Shown piece by piece: positions 45,190 through 58,400 of a stretch of 64,000 bases of DNA; position 1 is the stretch's first letter, and each line of letters opens with the position of its first letter. The notes beneath the pieces are model-generated. The model was not told the DNA's origin. It saw only the letters and a list, made by a program, of their open reading frames with translations, and ran no database searches. The stretch is from Rhyzopertha dominica. Taxonomy: Eukaryota; Arthropoda; Insecta; Coleoptera; Bostrichidae. The DNA is taken from positions 18,414,001-18,478,000 of the forward strand of contig QCXZ01000001.1 of assembly GCA_025024175.1 (NCBI GenBank), read 5' to 3'. The position numbers were made by a program, and so were the translations under genes.

Positions 45190-46820
45190 TTTTCCGTTTT
45201 CAGTATTTTTTTTAATTAACATTAATGGTATCTATCCATTTGCGGTTGATTGTGATGCTATTCTTGAAAATCTAAATCATGAAGTTATAGATCTTTTCAA
45301 TTTCTTTAAATTCAATTTTAAATGAAATAGTCAGAAAAACTATAATATGCATTTTCATTTCCATTCGGCTGCACATAAATTACTTTTGGATATTAACAAC
45401 AAAAGAGTTAAAGATAACTTATTTTTTTCTAAAGCTGGCAAAGGAATATGAATATATTAATGAAGTGTTCAAATTTTTAAACGATGGGGATTATGTTTCA
45501 ACTGAAAGTGATTAGACAATCAAATCTAGATAATTCAAAATTAAAGGATTTGTTAGATAAGCTTGAACCAAGTTTACGGTTTTAAATTGCAAAAAGTCGC
45601 AATTTTTTATATGAATCCTTCAACACGCAGGCTTTATGGTCTTCCTAAGACCCATAAAAAGGGTTATCCTATTACCAGTCATTTCACACGTAAACTTTCT
45701 CTGTCACAAATTAGCAAAATGGGTAAATTTAGTGTAGTATCAAGATTCTTTCGAAAGGAACAATTTATTTCTTTCTATTCCTTTTAAACGTTGTATCAAA
45801 ATTTGAAATGCTCCACTTTTTCAAAATTCGGATTTAGCTTTACTTCATAAAAATAACTTAATTTTCTTAACTTTTGTATGCAATCCAAACTTTTTTTTTA
45901 ATAATAAAATTTTTGTAAAAACTTCAGGATTAGCTATGGGTTCTTCTCTTAAACATCTTTTGGTTAAAAAACTTTAAAAAATATCTAAGGATACCAATGG
46001 ATCTCATTATTTTTATATTTATTACATTCATCTATAAATTTCAGTTATGACAAAATGATTAACAGCATTTCTTTCCTAGATTTGTTAATGAAACGTAAGG
46101 AATCATGTCCACACTTTACTTTGGAATGTATTTTCTTCCATCTTTATCAACATAGATTACCTGTCTTACATTTTTTATTTAATACACGTTTTAAGATACT
46201 TCTTTCATTGTGGCTTTTGAAAAAAAAACTGCATATAACAACAGCCTCCCAAATTGTTTAATAGAAAAATATTGTTTAACATCAAAAAGAAAAAATTGGC
46301 ATTCACTTAGGTTTATTGGTCCAGATTCAGTAAATTTTTGCTCTGTATGCAAATTTTTAGAGATTTAGATTTATAGAGCTAAAGAGCATCTCAATAATTT
46401 GAAAAATATAAAAGCACCGATGTAGTTACGACAAATTCGTCCTTAGCCAACTATTTATTATTTAATAAACACACTACCAGTATAAGATTTAAAGATTTAT
46501 AGAATTATTAATGGCCAAAGTGAAAATAAAATTCAACATTTTAACTCATCCATTTTAAATAATTTGTTCAAGCTTATAGATTGAAAATGAATTTTAAGAA
46601 TGACATCAAATTCAAGAAGAGGTGATTTTTAAGCGATCTAATCCAAAATTTATTCATACATTCCATGATGGCGGGCTGGGGCTTCATACGTGCATCATGT
46701 ATTTGATTAGCATTACTATACGTTATTTTTCGTTCTTATTTTCATTACTTTTCAATTTTAAACAACTGAAATCAAATAATTTAAGAAAGAGTAGCCTGCC
46801 CCGTTCGTAGGGTGAATAAC
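45190..46820 (+). pseudogene. Penelope-like element reverse transcriptase relic
   Basis: Scattered PLE blocks in order: an N-terminal stretch around 45,450 (EYINEVFKFLNDGDYVSTES); 45,600-45,680 with PSTRRLYGLPKTHKKGYPI, the diagnostic PRLYGLPKTHK..PLRPI block; 45,915-45,965 with FVKTSGLAMGSSL, the GLAMGSSLSP block; 46,040-46,100 with SYDKMINSISFLDLLMKRKE, the ISFLD block after the catalytic YxDD. The YxDD itself is lost and there are many stops and frame changes. No GIY-YIG domain seen at its end. It is much older than the element at 1-660. Confidence 0.7.
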
Positions 46821-49800
46821 CTACAAACACAATTTTTTATTCTATTTGGCCTCCTTTTTTGTCAAACCCTTTTCAGTGTTTTCAGGGTATCGACATGAAT
46901 GTTTAAATGCTTTACACTATATTTTCCAGGAATGCTATAACTAATTTACCCAATAACATATCTGTTAGTCATTAGTTCAACAGCTAGAATCATTAACGAT
47001 TTTTTAAACTTTGTTCCTTGAAATCTCAACAGAACTAAAGATGCGTGTGTATGGAATAATTCAGTATTGCTTGTGGTTTTTAATTTTTTTTATGGTCGTA
47101 TATCGTAGTAGAGGTATTTTGTCCTTACTCTAAACCGGTAGCTTAGAATATCGATTCCATAGACATCCGGACTGCTTGGTATTTCAGCTCGAGGGGAGTT
47201 GTACCCAGCGTGTAGAAGACAGCGCCTCGAATATATTATGCAAGGGTGCGAAGTGTAGACTTGTAAAATGGCTACACTTTTAGGGGTAATATGGCAGTTT
47301 TATCAAAACTTCACTACCCACTGTGAAGGAAAATGTCTTATTTAAGGAGAACGATTTATAACGCGAAATGGGAAGATAAGCCGTAAATCGCTTCGTTTTA
47401 AAACATTTCCGCGAAAAGGAAAATTCGCTTAACAATGAGTGAAGCCATCAGTGGCAGGCCTAAAAGGCATGATCGTAAGTAGTAGCGGATTGTTTTTCGC
47501 TCTTTAAGTGTATTAGAAAGTAANTATGAGGAGTTAAAGCTTTGAACGTTTATTATCTTTTTTTTTAAAGGAGTTAACTCTAGTATGTTCAATTAAAACA
47601 ATAGCATAACGGGTTTGAGCCGTTGAGGGTCCCCACAGTTGTATTAATCTTCTGCCTTAGATGCAACATAAAATTTCAAACAAGCCTTTTTAATTTTGCC
47701 TAAAGGCATCTATATCTTAGCAAATTTAATTGAACAAATGTTACAAATGTATCAAATACTTTTTTTAGTGCATTGATGCATTAATAAAAAAATAAAGAAA
47801 GATAAATATTTGAGTAAAAGAATTTTAACACTTTGAACCACAATTAAAATAACGTTTATGAGATTTCCCTTTTTTAGTTTTTGCTTTTGATTATCACTAC
47901 AATGAAATTGAAGAAAACTAATGTTACTTCATTTCTGATATTGCTATTTAATTTTGTACTTCTTCAACAATATAATATACAATATAATCTATTATATATT
48001 AAAACCACAACTCGTAGACATTTAGTGACATGACTTAAAAATAAAATTATATAGGTACACAAGGTACAACAAAAGAGGTTAAAGTTGCACTAAAACTCCA
48101 TAGATTTTGCAATTCATAAATTAAAGGAAAAAGGAATAAGTAACTATAACTGCACAACTATTAATATATGATAATTTATGATGGGGAATACTGCTGACAA
48201 TGCGTTATAGTTCAGGCAACAACTACTGTTGGTCGTGTTACCTATATGGTTAGGTACTTTTAAGTGTATATTTTATATCTATACAATAAATATTTGAATA
48301 GAACAAAAATTGAAAATTAATTACATGGTTTTAAGTTTCATAAATAAATGGATAAATAATTTACATGTAGACAAAGGTAATACAGTCATCAACAAAAAAA
48401 TTATTTATAGCAACTTCCTATGTACCACCTTTTTACAATTACATTGCCCAATCGCTGAATCGCTCTGAAGAACTTACTCTTGTTACTTACATAATGGGTG
48501 TAAATAGGATTGCTATAGTATCAAACANATATATATACTTCCTGTTTTAAGTATCGATAGCCCTAGTTAATTCTTTGAAAAGTATCGACACATCTCACAG
48601 TTCAAATTCAAAAAATTGCAGATGGCAGCAATGCAGTAATGGCAAGCTTTGCCATAGCAAAAAGGGAATCTTTTATACTAGTATTTATATATGTGATTAA
48701 AGTGCATTTTACTAAATTTAACCTACAATAAGAACATTGTTATGTGCTGTGCAAGATCTTTAAAACGAAATTTGCCAGTTCTCCTCGCTGTCACCATCAA
48801 ATATTGAAAAATTGAACTTAAATATCCTTCCAATGGAGAGTAATCATGCCACCAAGCAGTGATTTTGTTTATTATATTCCATTTCCCCCTGCTAATTTGT
48901 TAATCAAATGGCTTGTTTAAAGGTTACAGTACGTTCTGGGCATAAATCTTTATACTATTCCTTACAGTTAACAAGTTATCCAGAAATTATATTAATATGC
49001 ACTTAAATACACTTTATTGCTTCTAATCAACAATTAGTCGTTATCAAATTTTATTATTAAAAGGCATAACTACATGATGGTTATAATATTATTACTTCAG
49101 ATGAAATTTATTACGTAGCATACCCTATGTAATCATTTAAATCATGAATTGTTTAAATCAGTTCCATATAGGTATGTAAGAATACAGTGGAGCTCTTTTA
49201 TTATATGGGTGAAACAAATGATATATAGGTAAGATTACTTATTAATTTGAAAATAAAGATGATATAACTTTTGACGCTGGCAGACAATTTATAAATCAAT
49301 AGCGTCTACAAAAGCAAAATTTATTGGTAATAATTGGCAAAGCAACATTAAACATATGTTAAAATAAATATTATGGATAAGTGTGTCCTTTATTAGTACA
49401 TATTTGCAAAATTTAGGCAGACCTATGCATTTTGTTGGTACTTTATTGATAAAATCCTTCAGCATCTGATAAATGTACCGCATATTTTTGTTATTATGTT
49501 AGGAAACCAGCCCCTGGGGATTAGGCAGCCAGACTGGCAACAACGTTCAAGCGGTTGCTGTAGATTTGTTGTGCTCGAATGTTTGGGAAAAGTTTCTTGA
49601 TAGACATGGAGGTGGCTTTTGCACATTCAAATCGTATATAAGCGAAGGTGAGAAGCCTTATTTGAAAAGCGCTGAAGTTATCAAAGAAGTGCTTTAGAGT
49701 GACTGTAGTAAAGTGTAGTATATTGAATATAGTGTTATAATTTACTGTAGGTAGGTATTGTTTCTGGTGCATAATTAAAGTTAAATTACAAGAACGCATT

Positions 49801-50279
49801 TTTTAGAATTCGTAAACATAAAAATATGTTTATAACGCAACACATACCTTTAAAACAGAATATTTACTCAGGTGACATCAGTTGTTTATCTGAATATTAT
49901 ATTCCTTTAGGTAATTTTATTATTAATCTAAGTAATACAAATATGCATTTGATTAATGCTCGAACTACAAAAAATGTACCAATTTAAATTAAGAACCACT
50001 AACGATTCACATTTCAACATTAATAAACTGAAACAGACACTACCCGTTATTATTGCATGTATTTACTCACAAATCTTTGTTCATATCTGTCACTTTTTAT
50101 GACGCGTTTGTATTAGATTTATTTATAAAGCTTATTTTTATCTTTAAATATAATTAAAAACTACAATATACTATACTGTATAAGATCATTATTATTACTA
50201 TATGTTTACTTATGTAGAAGTTGATTAGAATGCTAGTCGATAGAATTATTAAAGCACCTTCCTACTTATTTTTTGTTGA
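46821..50279. other. Unassigned AT-rich stretch
   Basis: No transposon or gene similarity recognised in 3.4 kb. A GC-richer patch lies at 47,150-47,300. The open frame at 49,521-49,799 is described separately. Confidence 0.3.
49521..49799 (-). CDS. Hypothetical short open frame, 92 codons
   Basis: Ends at a TAG-class stop after ..RLNVVASLAA. The second half (TFAYIRFECAKATSMSIKKL) has more balanced composition than surrounding DNA, which could mean an old exon. I recognise no family and see no splice evidence, so chance is quite possible. Confidence 0.15.
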   Translation of the reverse strand: MRSCNLTLIMHQKQYLPTVNYNTIFNILHFTTVTLKHFFDNFSAFQIRLLTFAYIRFECAKATSMSIKKLFPNIRAQQIYSNRLNVVASLAA

Positions 50280-50770
50280 GTAAGCGGACATGCCTTCCAA
50301 GCGCCTAAGTCTTGGTCTCCCCTCGCAGCATACAAATCCTCCAAGCGTAAAAACAAGTTCCCCGAGAGCTTTCGCTCCACTTTGTCTTAGCTCCGTCGCT
50401 TCCTGTGAGGAACTTTGCCAATTCATCTCCTCGCAGAAGATGCTTCCTCTCTCCCAGCTCTTTACTACAAATGCCTTCCGAACTAGATTTGCAGGCACTA
50501 AAGAGGAGGCGATATGTTTGTATTACGATACTGCAGGATTTGCCTCACTCCGCCGTTTATATTTATAGGCGCACAGTTTGAATTTAGATGCGCTCGCACT
50601 GCCTTCTGCCGGTGTCGGCTTGCGTCTCAACGTTTTGTTGCTCGCTTTGTCGCTGGTATTAATTTAATTTCTTGTCGTGCAGGTCTGTTTGCCCAACTTG
50701 CTGCTAAGACAACCGTGCCTAGCGTTAATTAAATCGACGGGCGACATTCCTTGCGAAAACTAGTCCGTCT
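50280..50770. other. GC/CpG-richer island
   Basis: Contrasts sharply with AT-rich flanks (CCTCGCAGCATAC, GCTCCGTCGCTTCCTGTG, GCCGGTGTCGGCTTGCGTC). Three overlapping short frames (50,290-50,568; 50,514-50,732; 50,262-50,498 minus) look like products of composition. CGCTTTGTCGCTGG..TTAATTTAATTTC near 50,648 is echoed in the island at 54.9-55.5 kb. May be a promoter, enhancer or unannotated first exon. Confidence 0.35.
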
Positions 50771-50813
50771 TAATTGATAAGTGCAATGTCAGCGACAGCA
50801 AAGTTTCTGGGTC

Positions 50814-50838
50814 CTATTATTATTATTATTATTATTAA
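50814..50838. repeat. (ATT)n microsatellite
   Basis: About eight ATT units. Confidence 0.85.
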
Positions 50839-51454
50839 TCTACGTTTAATAAAGAGCGTGTATAGCTTGTTTCGCATTTAGACCGCTTAACAAGTCCACA
50901 ATTAATTCTTGTTTCCATTTATGTTTACCCAATGGTTTATAAAAGTGTGATAAAAGGCTTTGGTCACAACTTTTTTCTAAAACCATATTTTTCCAGATGT
51001 CTGTGTATCCATCTGTGAGTACCTGGATCTTGGCTCCTAACTACCGGATTAACCTGCGGTTTTCGCTAGAGGGTAGTTTATGGGCTGTAAGCGTGATCAA
51101 ACAACTTTTTGTTGAGGTAGGTTCACCCATGGGGCCGAAATTCCCTTTTTAATTAATGTTACTAATTAACAAATAAATGACCTTTTTTATTACTTTCAGT
51201 ACTTTTAATTTTGAGAACGTATCGTATTGCTCTCAATTTTTTTTTTATATGACAAAACCCATGTATATGGATTTTGGCTTTTTCTGGACTTTTATATTAT
51301 TCAACGACCAAGTTTCAGGTCCTACGTCTCATGTTTTGCTTTGGTCCTTCTTCCGGTTGTTTTTTCATTAGGTCCTACACCCATGCTTGCTTAGTTCATT
51401 CATACGTTGATTTTGTTGTATAAATCGATTGCTTATGACAAAATAAAACATTTG
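50839..51454. other. No firm feature
   Basis: Around 51,105-51,140 a plus-strand frame reads VEVGSPMGPK, faintly like the G.PMGSPLSP block of PLE reverse transcriptases, but nothing else supports it. Confidence 0.2.
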
Positions 51455-51495
51455 TCACGACGTCTCGACATTATTGTGTCTTCTTCAGTCGATAA
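51455..51495 (-). ncRNA. Hammerhead-like motif of a PLE terminus (candidate), minus strand
   Basis: Minus strand ACTGAAGAAGACACAATAAT then GTCGAGACGTCG: CTGAAGA (51,488-51,482), a 4-bp stem GACA/TGTC, then GAGACGTC in the place of GAAACGTC. Same order and spacing as the plus-strand motif at 11,535, with a G in the GAAAC core that would be expected to weaken it. Confidence 0.35.
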
Positions 51496-51677
51496 CCCTT
51501 TTCTCTTCACTCAGACCAACAAAACACAACATCTCGGCTGATTTTCTTCTGCTGCCTTTTAGGACGTCTCATCTACTACTTTAATTCCTTATTATGCCCG
51601 TTCTTGTTACACATGATGTATAAATTAATGGCAAAAGATAATATATGAATGTTTAAAACAATAACATATTACCATAG

Positions 51678-51846
51678 TATCAATCTGGATTTCGTAAAAA
51701 ATTTACTTCAAACACAGATCTTCTAAATGTGACAATTAATACATTTCGCTTGCTGCCTTGCTGGTTTCACTGGATTACTGTAAAGCATTTGATAAAATCG
51801 ACCACTGCACGGCTCAAAATAAAGTATTAAAGATTTCACAATGCCT
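51678..51846 (+). pseudogene. Non-LTR reverse transcriptase fragment
   Basis: YQSGFRKKFTSNTDLLNVTI in one frame, then after a frame change DYCKAFDKIDHC. These are consecutive RT blocks (GFR...T..LL.V...; DYSKAFD.I.H) of Jockey/CR1-like elements. Very short and broken. Confidence 0.55.
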
Positions 51847-52015
51847 TTTTTAAATCCCTATCTGCCTGGTATAACATTTTTGAGCGTTCCACACAGTTCA
51901 ATGCTTGAAACATTGAAACCCGCTTTTGTTTATTATATATGTATCAAATGCAACAAAGTTAACACGATACTTGCCCGTAACTTATTGTATCTTTATATAG
52001 AATTTAGACACTTTT

Positions 52016-52144
52016 TTATACTTTTCTAAGCACCACTTTCCTAAGAGCGTTGCCATACGTGTTTTCTAAATCTAAAAACAATAATCGAATACCTTCGTTC
52101 TTGCTGTTCTTGTCAATGGTCTACTTAATCGTAAATATAAGGTC
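52016..52144 (-). pseudogene. Non-LTR reverse transcriptase fragment (RTE-like)
   Basis: The minus strand reads DLIFTIK, stop, TIDKNSKNEGIRLLFLDLEN, TYGNALRKVVLRKV, stop. The TD.IFT..Q.I.K......L.F.DLE.A(Y/F)D block fits RTE-type or related RTs. The catalytic Asp is in FLDLE. About 43 codons only. Confidence 0.5.
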
Positions 52145-53389
52145 TTGTGTGTGTTTCGTCTACTTCTAAATACGCTTGGAATGTACAAAGTGATCAAGTT
52201 TCTAGTTAAAGGGAAAGTGGAAATGTTGAGTATCATATATTATAGTTACAACTATTATGTTTTGCAAATAAATCGTCAGAGTTTGAATTCCAGCACAATA
52301 ATGATAAAATTGAATTTTAATCAGTTATTGAAGGCTTTACCACAAACAAATTTTCCTAACATTACAGAAACCTTAATAATGATGTGATTTTATCTGATAT
52401 GTGAATTTAAGCACTCGAAGAAGTTGCATTTGTTTCAATTTTCAGGGATAAAGTATAGCTTAATCTTTGAAAAGAGCAGAAATATCACGAAAGCATGTTA
52501 TGATTATGTTTGTATACAAAGTTTCTAACAATTACTAACGAACAAGGCCTTAAAAGGTGCACTTCTCTTGCAAGACAATGCTCATGTTCACAGCTCTCTG
52601 ATTTCACTTATTTCGAAATTTTGTAGTTACCATTATTTGTGACAAAAACTCAAAAAACTGTTAAAAGGTATGATTTTCGATAAATGACGAACCTATGCAA
52701 TGGCATGCATAAGATGACGAGTGACAAGACAAAAAAATGTTTTATAGGACTTAAACAATTTATTAATGTTTGTCATATGTTTAAATTTCAATTGATAATA
52801 TAATAATATAATATACTTTCTACATATTATTCACTAATCTCGATAAAAAACCACTTGTTGTGAAGAGGTCTCCCGATGAATCATGTAAAATATTTCCAGT
52901 TTTGAGAGTATTTACGAATAGAAGGCGCAGAGCTGAAAATCCGCCGATGTAAGGTTAACGTCTTCAGAAGCAAAACAATTAATTATAAATACATCAGTCT
53001 AAATGGCCCACAAAGAATGTTATGGGATTATTCCTTATATTGCTGTTAAAGTACATCAAACGTTAAACATAGTTTGAGTTTTTTTTAACTACAGAAACGA
53101 CAAATATCTAGAATGTTTAACCGTGATTATTACAAATATTTATTTATTATTTAGACAATCTAGACAAAGTACCATACTTTCTGATGCCATAAATAGTCTA
53201 TATATACATCATCCTTGGATTACGTGAAAACAGTCAATTATTGTAACGAAACGCACAAAAAGTATTTGAGTTCAGATCACAGACCGAGCAGTATTACAAC
53301 AGTTGTATTATACTGCTACTACAGACTACAGGTTTAAATTTAATCTTCGATATTGTAGACAATACATACTTAAAAATGTGTGTTTGTTT
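52145..53389. other. No recognisable feature
   Basis: AT-rich. Only the unrecognised short frame 52,145-52,387 is present. Confidence 0.3.
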
Positions 53390-54690
53390 GAAGAAAATAA
53401 TTATTCTTGGATAAATTTATTTGCTTTAAGAACAGTCGTGTTTAAATCAATGATATTTATTTGCTTCTAGCATAATAGCTTCCTTCTTGCAAACAAAATT
53501 TTATTTTAGAAATTTGTTTGATTTGAAGAAAATTATCTCGCAGGGACAAAATACAATTTTTGTTACAAGCTGAGTTCTCTTGAATTGAACATTATATTTC
53601 TCTTGCATTTAATATTTGCTTCGTGCAAAACACTTTTGATTGATGGAATATTTAATTGCTTTAATTTTAGACTGTTATATGCTTATTAAAAAAAATTGGT
53701 TGGAATAAAGTATTTCTCTGCTTGGCTTAAAATGCGGACTTATAAATTCAACAAAAAATTTCTTAGATTGAAAATAGACACGTTTGGCTCAACATATATT
53801 TCAATTGTTTATACACGTTTCGTAAATGAAATGTGGTGGCAGTATATTGTGTTGCCTTTGCGGTTTGTGCTAGCTATTTTTTGTTTTCAACAGTGTATTA
53901 GGTACCGATGTATGTTAAAAGTCTCGCATACGATGGATTTGGAGAAAGAGCTGGGGGTTTAGTGCAAGAACGATGCTGCTTAAACTAGACTCTAAGATGT
54001 AATATAATTATGACGCAATGAAAAACTAATTTTGCATACTAAGGTAATTCATTAGCAAACTTTTCAAGTGTATATTACGTGGTTGTGTATACCCTCTATG
54101 TGCATATACTTATTACTTCTTAGTGATTGGTACAGTNTGTTTCAGTTTACATTTAAAATGTTATAATCTCACCATNTATGGATGATTTGCATTCACCCAA
54201 ATTCACTATTATACATGCATGAACAACAGGGAACTGTATGTTAGTTTATCACAGTTTAGTTACCATTGTAAGAAATACATATGTATTTTTAAGTGAAATA
54301 AAACATTTGCAAATCAAATCTGACCATCTTTCTTTGAGAGTCAAATGCCGTTGTAAAAAACGATTTTTGTTTTCTGTGAAACAAACTTTTACTTAAGTCA
54401 AAGAAAATTTATTTGGATTTTAAGAAAAACTTTAGTTGGTGCAAAAGAATGTACAATAACAAACAAAAAAAGTATAATTTCATGCAATAAAATATGTTAC
54501 TTGAAAGAAATAAGAATATCGTTGATTTAATACATTATCTATTACTGGTGCAGGCTTTTTTGCTTGTTTCAAGTAAAATAAATCAAGAAAAAATTATCTT
54601 AATACAAATAAATGTTTTGTTGCGTATATACAAACAAATAATTTATTTGATTCAAATAATTTTTATTTACCTCAAATAAATAGTTTTATG
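53390..54690. repeat. Repeat field of TTTGaagaAAAT / CAAATAAAT words, possible telescoping inverted repeat
   Basis: 53,390-53,660 holds repeated TTTGTTTGAAGAAAAT, ATTTATTTGCTT and TTGCTTC-type words; 54,355-54,690 holds their complements (AAGTAAAATAAATCAAG, CAAATAATTTATTTGATTCAA, CTCAAATAAATAG). The two fields are roughly inverted around a less repetitive 700-bp core that includes an unrecognised frame at 53,696-53,962. Confidence 0.35.
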
Positions 54691-54899
54691 TGTGTAAACT
54701 GTTAATACTGAAACTCCACTACTTTATCAGCAAAATGATGCAGTGATTTGAACATTAACTTAATGCGGGTATTCCTTAAGGAAGGATCTAATAATCCTAG
54801 CGCCAGTACCTTTTGCTATTTTCAGATTCTTACATTAAGATCTATCATTATTATAATATGGGAAAATCACCACGGCTGAAACTCTGCTTATAAAAAATA

Positions 54900-55480
54900 T
54901 GAACGTTCGGAAGACTCTTCGCATTCACAGTAATTCATACGGGAGCAAGTGCTAAAGGCTATTCAACATAAGCATACGCTTCTTCATCTACATTTTCCGC
55001 ACTCCTAACGACAGACATCCAAAACCCCTAACGAGTCGCAATAATTTCAGCTTGCAGTGCATCGTTGTACTCGTCGCAGCACATTCGCACTGCAAACGAA
55101 GCATCCTCGAAACTCGCGGACAACAAAAGCAGAAAAAATGAGCGTCAAGTCAAACAAGACAACTGCGAGAAGTCGCAGGGGCAGAAGCGTCCTCGGAGGT
55201 GCAGGAGCATAACTCGACGTACACTAATTGGACCCTCCAGCGAGTTTCCTCGCAGTAATTCGTAACGGCAAAGCGACAAATTAAATTAAATCCTACCGCT
55301 CACACACCTCCTGGGCGCTGCAGTTGCGTCTGGGAACCACCCGCCAATTTGCATGCATACGTGAAAACAGCCTCACGTGCCAGAATGCTGATGAGAAGAC
55401 CTCGCTCGTTTCATCAGACGAAGGCAATTCATTTGCGCATCAAATGCATTAATGATTATCACGTGGTGTAATTGCGCATG
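54900..55480. other. GC/CpG-richer island
   Basis: Contains GTTGTACTCGTCGCAGCACA, GCGTCCTCGGAGGTGCAGGA, CTCCTGGGCGCTGCAGTTGC. A short frame at 55,065-55,265 has no known similarity. GGCAAAGCGACAAATTAAATT at 55,266 is like the complement of a motif in the 50.3-kb island. Candidate regulatory region. Confidence 0.35.
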
Positions 55481-58400
55481 TACACACCGTACAACACAAA
55501 ATCACAAATTACAAAACATCCAGGTGCTTCTATACAGAGGTAACGAAATAAAAGTTCTAGTACGTACCTAGTGCACATATTCCGAAAGCATGTACAGATT
55601 GTTCAACCACGGTGTACTTCTTCCACAAGTTAAAAACTGGTGACAACAAGAAAGGATACGACATATTAAATAAAAGTGTCACTGTCTTGATCAAGATTAT
55701 TACATTTCTGGGCAACACCTTTTTTATTTAAAGAGACAGAAAAGACTTTTTATGTAATATTTTGAAGATTCTTTCTAGAAGTTCTAAAAATCGCAATCAA
55801 AAAACAAATGACGATCGGAAAGTAAAAAAAATTACATCAACTTCGTTATTTTAAATAGGACATTCCTTATAATGTATATCATACCACAAAAACATTTTTT
55901 ATATTAAATAAATATTGTTCATACCTTCAAAGGAAAGTAAAATATCAATTGTTTTATTTTCATCAACTATTCGTGGTTTAACTTTCTTAAAGATTTTCTT
56001 TGAAGTTGTTTTCAAAATATCCTGTACCGGTTCGCCAAATAATTCATTGTATTCTCTTCTTGCTTGTGGTAAGTTGTTATTATTTTTATAGCGTAAACGT
56101 ATAATTTTATATATCTGATCTTCTTTATACAACGTGATTATTTGCAATAATAAAAACAACAAATTTGTACGCCCACAGAGTATTAGCGCTTTTTAATTAG
56201 AAGCGACCAAGCTAACGTTCGAAACGAAAATTACCGTATTCAATTGTTTTTCGGTCACCATGAGAAATCTGAAAATATAATAATAAAATAATAAGAGGTT
56301 ACTGAATTGAAAACATGAATCGATCTACATTAATAGCGTAAGAAAAGTAAAAGGATCATTATATTCGCAACAGATGGTAGTCGTAATAACTTTCCACCTC
56401 AGGGTGGACCGATGATTAATCCATTTGCCTAAACTTTGTTGTACAATTGCTTACAATAATAATTGGAACGTTTTAATTTTAATTTATTGTTATTTAGATG
56501 TAATGTAGTTACATTCCGAAAGGCAGAAACATCAACCAAAAGTCTGCATTTTAAGGAAAATGTTGTACAAACATTAATTTTTCTTGTGATATTTCTAACA
56601 ATTAACCGAAATGAGATAACATAAGTGAACGCTTTGTCGAAGTTTTTGAAACGGTTACATAATAAAAAACATTAGTGGTAGTCATTACGTAACATTATGT
56701 GTAATAATGAATTTACTAATCAAGTGCACGGTGCATTATCAGCAATTTGCTAATAAAGGAGTAGAAAAAGCTAATTACATTATTCTTTATTCTCACTTCT
56801 TAATTTAAATTCATTCCTTCTAATTTACTTACACCAAGTGACTTTTATCTCTATTCAATATGGGATCTTTCTCTTCCTTTTTTTTACTCAGTTGCGTCTG
56901 AACCACATTCTATTATTATTTTTTATATTCAGTTATGTTACTATTGGATATGTTATATTATTATACATATTTATATGAACAAATTAGTCAGGTCAAAAAG
57001 TAAGAAACACAACAGTTGCCACTGAGGCGCACCTATAGCTCATCTACCTTTCAGTCTAAGTGAAATTATTAGAAAAAGTTTATATGTAGTCGATATAACG
57101 GTCATGTGGTCAATGTAATTTCGATGAATAATAATGACAATGCTCTAAGAATTATACGAGAAGAATTCCAAAAGCGTAAAAATTCCACAGGGCATAATAT
57201 ACACATATTACATCTACGCCAAAAGCAACTTTTAACAGATTATTTCAAAGGAGAATAAAGATAGATGATATAATCAGTCTANTCACTTATTGCACTTGGA
57301 ACGTAATGACTTGTACGTAACACCTCACATCAGCTATTGTTTGTTTCAACATTTACTTTTACTGCTTCCGTTGTACGTACATTTGAAACTGCTTAATTTG
57401 CACTATTTGTTAGTTTAGTTCAGTCGTCGGGGACTGAACACATGAAATAATTGCTCACAAGCTGAAATATATCTTACATTCTTCCTGAAGAAGTAAATAA
57501 TGGTTATATATGAAGGCTGCTTTGGAAATTGTAGTTGTTGGAAAGTAGGCCTTTACTATTATCGCACATTTCAACAGAANTTAACTTGGAAGACGTGAAA
57601 AGAGTGTATGTATTTTGATATGGAAAATTTCCTCTGTGTGGAAATGGACGAAATAACAGATGAAAAAGAGACGATCGCAATTTCAACTTTTCTTCAACCA
57701 GAAAAAGGAACCCGTGGTGTAAAATTTTAAATAAATCCGTTGGTCTCATGCCAGTTTTTTTTTTAATTTTTTAATTGTAATAAAATCATTATCTTAGTAT
57801 TTCCTTCTTCAGCAGTGTCTACTATCCATTGTCGGTTGACCATTCACATTTTACACTCAGCACAATTTCACCTCACAAATATTATTAAAATAAAATAGTA
57901 ATCATTGTCCATCATTGTTTATAACTCGTTAAACAAGTTGCGGTGTATAAGCTATAGAAGCCATTTTTGTTCCAAATTTAACAACAATTAAAATTGTCCG
58001 CTGCTAATTTTTTAAATTAAGCTTGTAGTTTCAGAATATTGTCAAAANAAGCTAAAAAAACGATATATTACTGGAGCTTAAATATTTCAATTTTAAATAT
58101 AATGATGATGATTTTATATAATGATTATGACATTAGGTAGAATTAGGAAAAATTTAAGCACATAAATAGCCCCATTCATAATGTTTACACCTATTTAATA
58201 AAATAAGTATTCTTTTCTATAAACTTTTTGCAAGTATAAGAGCAGACGAACAGTGTCCACTTCCCCAAGTCCTTCTGATCCCACCGCCATATTTATATTA
58301 ATAACACGAAATGGTCCGTCTTCAGTCGCCTAATCCCGGTATTGTCCAAGCACTCCTTCCGCTTTCGCGACCTAAAATACTCCCCCATTGTTACCACATT

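Noticed and set aside
50290..50568. 92-codon plus-strand frame in the GC-rich island
   Set aside because: Overlapping frames on both strands, no motif, explained by low stop density in GC-rich DNA. Kept only as an island.
51105..51140. GSPMGPK resembling the PLE reverse transcriptase GxPMGSPLSP block
   Set aside because: A single short match without neighbouring RT blocks, and opposite in orientation to the nearby ribozyme-like motif.
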